A stretch of 64,000 bases of DNA from Pseudoalteromonas atlantica (GTDB lineage: Bacteria > Pseudomonadota > Gammaproteobacteria > Enterobacterales > Alteromonadaceae), in assembly GCA_007988745.1 (NCBI GenBank), contig BJUT01000008.1, positions 47,400 to 111,399 of the forward strand, in the 5' to 3' direction. The translations under genes were made by a program, and so were the position numbers. The notes beneath the pieces were generated by a model. The model was given only the letters and a program-made list of their open reading frames with translations, was not told the origin of the DNA and ran no database searches. Positions 61,511-64,000 of this stretch are shown in pieces (within the stretch, counting starts at the first letter, position 1; each line of letters begins with the position of its first letter).

Positions 61511-64000
61511 ATTTGCTACTAGCAATGTTAGGCGCATCGTTTAATTTTTTGTATAACGCTAGCAGTTCGCTCTCAGCAATCGGTTTACTGTAATAAAACC
61601 CTTGCACAATATAACAATTATTATTTTGCAAAAACTCTACTTGTTCAATCGTTTCAACCCCTTCTGCAACTACGTCTAATTTAAGCTTTTGCGCCATGGC
61701 TATAATAGCGGCGGTAATTTCCATGTCATTAGAATCAGCAGGGATATCTTTTACAAACGAGCGGTCAATTTTTAATATGTCGACCGGGAATCGTTTTAAG
61801 TAACTTAGCGACGAATAGCCAGTACCAAAATCATCAATCGATATTGAAATGCCCAGTGCTTTTAGTTCGTGTAACTGCGTAATAGCAGCTTCAACATTGC
61901 CCATTAGCATACTTTCGGTAAGCTCCAAGTGTAACCGCTTAGCACTTACCCCTGTTTGTTTAATAATACTGCTTAGCATGGGCACTAAATTAGCGTCTTT
62001 AAACTGACGTGCCGATAAATTAATAGATACGTTGTTATCTCGTCCATCTTGCGCTAAACGCACGGCAAACTCGCACGATTGCTGCAATACCCACTCACCG
62101 AGTTCTACAATGAGCCCTGTTGCCTCAGCAATAGGAATAAACTTGGTCGGCGATATAAGCCCTTCTACTGGGTGGAACCAGCGTAGTAGCGCTTCATAGC
62201 CTACAACGTGCTGAGTTAATGAGTTTATTTGCGGCTGATAATAAACCTCAAACTGTTTTTCTTTAATCGCATGGCGTAATTCGTTTTCAATGAACAGCCT
62301 TTCATTGGCAGCCGCGTTCAGCTCTTGGCTATAAAAGTGGTAAGTATTACGCCCTTTGGCTTTTGCCTCATACATTGCTAAATCAGCATGTTTTAAAAGC
62401 TGATCTTCTTCTAGGCTATCGTAAGGGGCCATTGTAATACCAATACTAGCGCTGACTATTACTTCGTTATTGCCAAGCTTTATAGGCACATTAAGTGTTT
62501 TTTGAATAGTATTTGCGACATCACTGGCATGCTCTTGGCTTTCAATACCACTGAGTAATACAGCAAATTCGTCGCCCCCTAGGCGGGCAATTGTATCTTC
62601 GGCGCGTAAGCGTGCTTTAAGGCGGTTAGCAACTTCAATTAGTAACTGATCGCCTGCATCGTGGCCTAACGTATCGTTAATGCGTTTAAATTCATCTAAA
62701 TCAAAGTAAAAAAGTGCAAACGCATAATGGCCGCGCTCAGCCAAAGCCATTGATTTACGCAGCTGCATTCTAAAAAATGTTCGGTTTGCTAAGCCCGTTA
62801 ACGTGTCAAAGTACGCAAGCTGCTCCATTTTGCGCTGGCTTTCTTTAACAAACGAAATATCTTGTGCGGAGGCTACATAACTGGTGATCTCACCGCCATC
62901 TTCGCGAATAGGAGAAACACTTAGCGATACCCAAATAGGCTGTTTATCATTGCCCTGAATCAAGGTATCACCACGCCAGTAGTTTCTACTGCGAAGGTCG
63001 ATATTGATATCTTCAACCAAAATGGCCATCTCAGATGCGATAATATTCAACAGCGGCGCGCGGTTAAAGTGGCTCTCTGGGTAGCCTGTCATCTCAAGCA
63101 TTTTGGGATTAACGTATTCTATAACAAAGTTTTCATCGGTGATCACCACACCGGTTCCTGAGAAGGCAACGGCTTTAGAGAGCCTATTAGCGGCTTTCTC
63201 GGCAATTTCTTTTTCTGTAATTCGCTGGTTTAACCCATCTATAAGCTTACGAATTTCTACGGTCATATCTCTAAATGAGCCGTTTAGCGTGCCTATTTCG
63301 TCTTTGTTCTCTGGCGGGAATTCGGTTAGTAATTGCCCTTTACCAAAGCCAGTAACTGCATGTACTAATGTGTGAATTCTGCGAAGCACTAGCTGATACA
63401 GCGCTTGGTGTAACAATAAGGCAACCAAGACCGCATAAAGCACAAACAAGCCAAAGAACTTCAGTTTTAAATCTTGCAGAGCAGAGAGCGTTGATGAGCG
63501 TTTTTTATAAACCCCAATATACCAGTCTAATTTATCAATTTTACGAATATTAATAATGTGTGCTTCATCATTTTGTACAAACGAATTAGCATACTCTGGT
63601 AATTTCATGGTAATTGCTTCATTTATAATGGCTTGCAATTGCGGATTAACGAATTCGTTTGTTGTTATTGTTTTATCTTTGCTGCCATAACTTGCTTGTA
63701 GCGCTGGGTTAAGACTCGGGTGAGCAAGCAGTTGGCCTTTTTTATCAAAAACCAGTAAATGTTTTTCTTTATCGCCCACAGGTAAAAATGAAATCAGCGT
63801 GTTTAAATCTATATCGCTGCCGGTCACCCCTAAAAATTCATTATCAACATACAAAGGGACAAGCAAACTAATAACCCATTTATGCCATACTTTATCGTAA
63901 TAAACCTTAGACCACACAGGTTCTCTGCTGGGGTTTAAATCACTTTGTACATACTTAAATGTTGCACCATTAGAGCCTCTGAGTTCAGCCGGTGCGTTTA
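61509..64000 (-). CDS. Membrane GGDEF-EAL protein with dCache sensor, N-terminus beyond window end
   Basis: The frame stays open to base 64000, so the start lies outside the window. Visible parts run from the end of an extracytoplasmic dCache-type sensor (YYDKVWHKWVISLLVPLY, FLGVTGSDIDL) through a membrane helix (FGLFVLYAVLVALLLHQAL), a HAMP region and a PAS domain (ITDENFVIEYVNPKMLEMTG). A GGDEF domain with intact RLGGDEFAVLLSG and an EAL domain with GYEALLRW, INLSARQF, LELTES, DDFGTGYSSL and AEGVET follow. Both catalytic motifs look usable. It probably changes c-di-GMP in response to a periplasmic small molecule. Confidence 0.93.
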   Translation of the reverse strand, partial: NAPAELRGSNGATFKYVQSDLNPSREPVWSKVYYDKVWHKWVISLLVPLYVDNEFLGVTGSDIDLNTLISFLPVGDKEKHLLVFDKKGQLLAHPSLNPALQASYGSKDKTITTNEFVNPQLQAIINEAITMKLPEYANSFVQNDEAHIINIRKIDKLDWYIGVYKKRSSTLSALQDLKLKFFGLFVLYAVLVALLLHQALYQLVLRRIHTLVHAVTGFGKGQLLTEFPPENKDEIGTLNGSFRDMTVEIRKLIDGLNQRITEKEIAEKAANRLSKAVAFSGTGVVITDENFVIEYVNPKMLEMTGYPESHFNRAPLLNIIASEMAILVEDINIDLRSRNYWRGDTLIQGNDKQPIWVSLSVSPIREDGGEITSYVASAQDISFVKESQRKMEQLAYFDTLTGLANRTFFRMQLRKSMALAERGHYAFALFYFDLDEFKRINDTLGHDAGDQLLIEVANRLKARLRAEDTIARLGGDEFAVLLSGIESQEHASDVANTIQKTLNVPIKLGNNEVIVSASIGITMAPYDSLEEDQLLKHADLAMYEAKAKGRNTYHFYSQELNAAANERLFIENELRHAIKEKQFEVYYQPQINSLTQHVVGYEALLRWFHPVEGLISPTKFIPIAEATGLIVELGEWVLQQSCEFAVRLAQDGRDNNVSINLSARQFKDANLVPMLSSIIKQTGVSAKRLHLELTESMLMGNVEAAITQLHELKALGISISIDDFGTGYSSLSYLKRFPVDILKIDRSFVKDIPADSNDMEITAAIIAMAQKLKLDVVAEGVETIEQVEFLQNNNCYIVQGFYYSKPIAESELLALYKKLNDAPNIASSK

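Overview
The window looks like a chromosomal segment of a marine gammaproteobacterium of the order Alteromonadales, most likely Pseudoalteromonas. Three things point there: AT-rich DNA, E. coli-like gene order in the housekeeping blocks, and protein families typical of the group (Bat/MoxR operon, DUF3379 anti-sigma, REC-PP2C-kinase/STAS pair, many GGDEF/EAL proteins). I ran no database search; all names come from reading the sequence.

Layout. 1-8.9 kb is the classic minus-strand operon tRNA-fMet, rimP, nusA, infB, rbfA, truB, rpsO, pnp (pnp cut by the window start). 9.0-12.6 kb holds stress genes: a globin-like protein and an iron-sulfur (6-4)-type photolyase that share a promoter-like motif, an IbpA-type small heat-shock protein behind a ROSE-like RNA thermometer, and a peroxiredoxin. 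12.8-21.2 kb is a signalling block described below. 21.4-28.8 kb carries grxA, deaD, an AbgT transporter, yfcL, an ATP-NAD-kinase-like protein, epmC and a GST. 28.9-31.5 kb is accessory: a DUF4112 protein and an overlapping pair made of a secreted DUF6795-like protein and a class 3 lipase. 31.5-36.1 kb is aroC, prmB, smrB, an AEC transporter, a RidA protein and sixA. 36.3-43.4 kb has an insulinase-like protease, a GGDEF/EAL protein, efpL, an MmcQ/YjbR protein and a GNAT enzyme. 43.7-47.2 kb is fadIJ with a FadR-like operator. 47.6-55.8 kb is moxR, DUF58, DUF4381, batA, batB, batD, then an ECF sigma and its DUF3379 partner. 56-64 kb has a Tim44-like protein, an aromatic aminotransferase, a GAF protein, a partner-switching pair, yciH and a truncated dCache-GGDEF-EAL protein.

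The most interesting region is 12.8-21.2 kb. It encodes a complete four-step phosphorelay: a soluble PAS-rich hybrid kinase, a LuxU-like HPt protein and a LuxO-like sigma54 activator, together with a cysteine hydrolase (isochorismatase fold), a stand-alone receiver protein, an EAL phosphodiesterase and a small membrane protein. Four copies of the 13-bp palindrome TTGCA-N3-TGCAA, the published LuxO binding consensus, lie upstream of four transcription units of this same cluster. Three of these units also have a -24/-12 sigma54-like promoter at the expected distance. I infer a self-contained LuxO-type regulon that wires quorum-sensing-like phosphorelay output to c-di-GMP turnover and a small membrane protein, apparently without a recognisable Qrr RNA.

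Two diverged copies of an interspersed repeat with terminal inverted repeats lie at 43.5 and 56.9 kb. No CRISPR array, prophage, insertion sequence or rRNA gene was seen.
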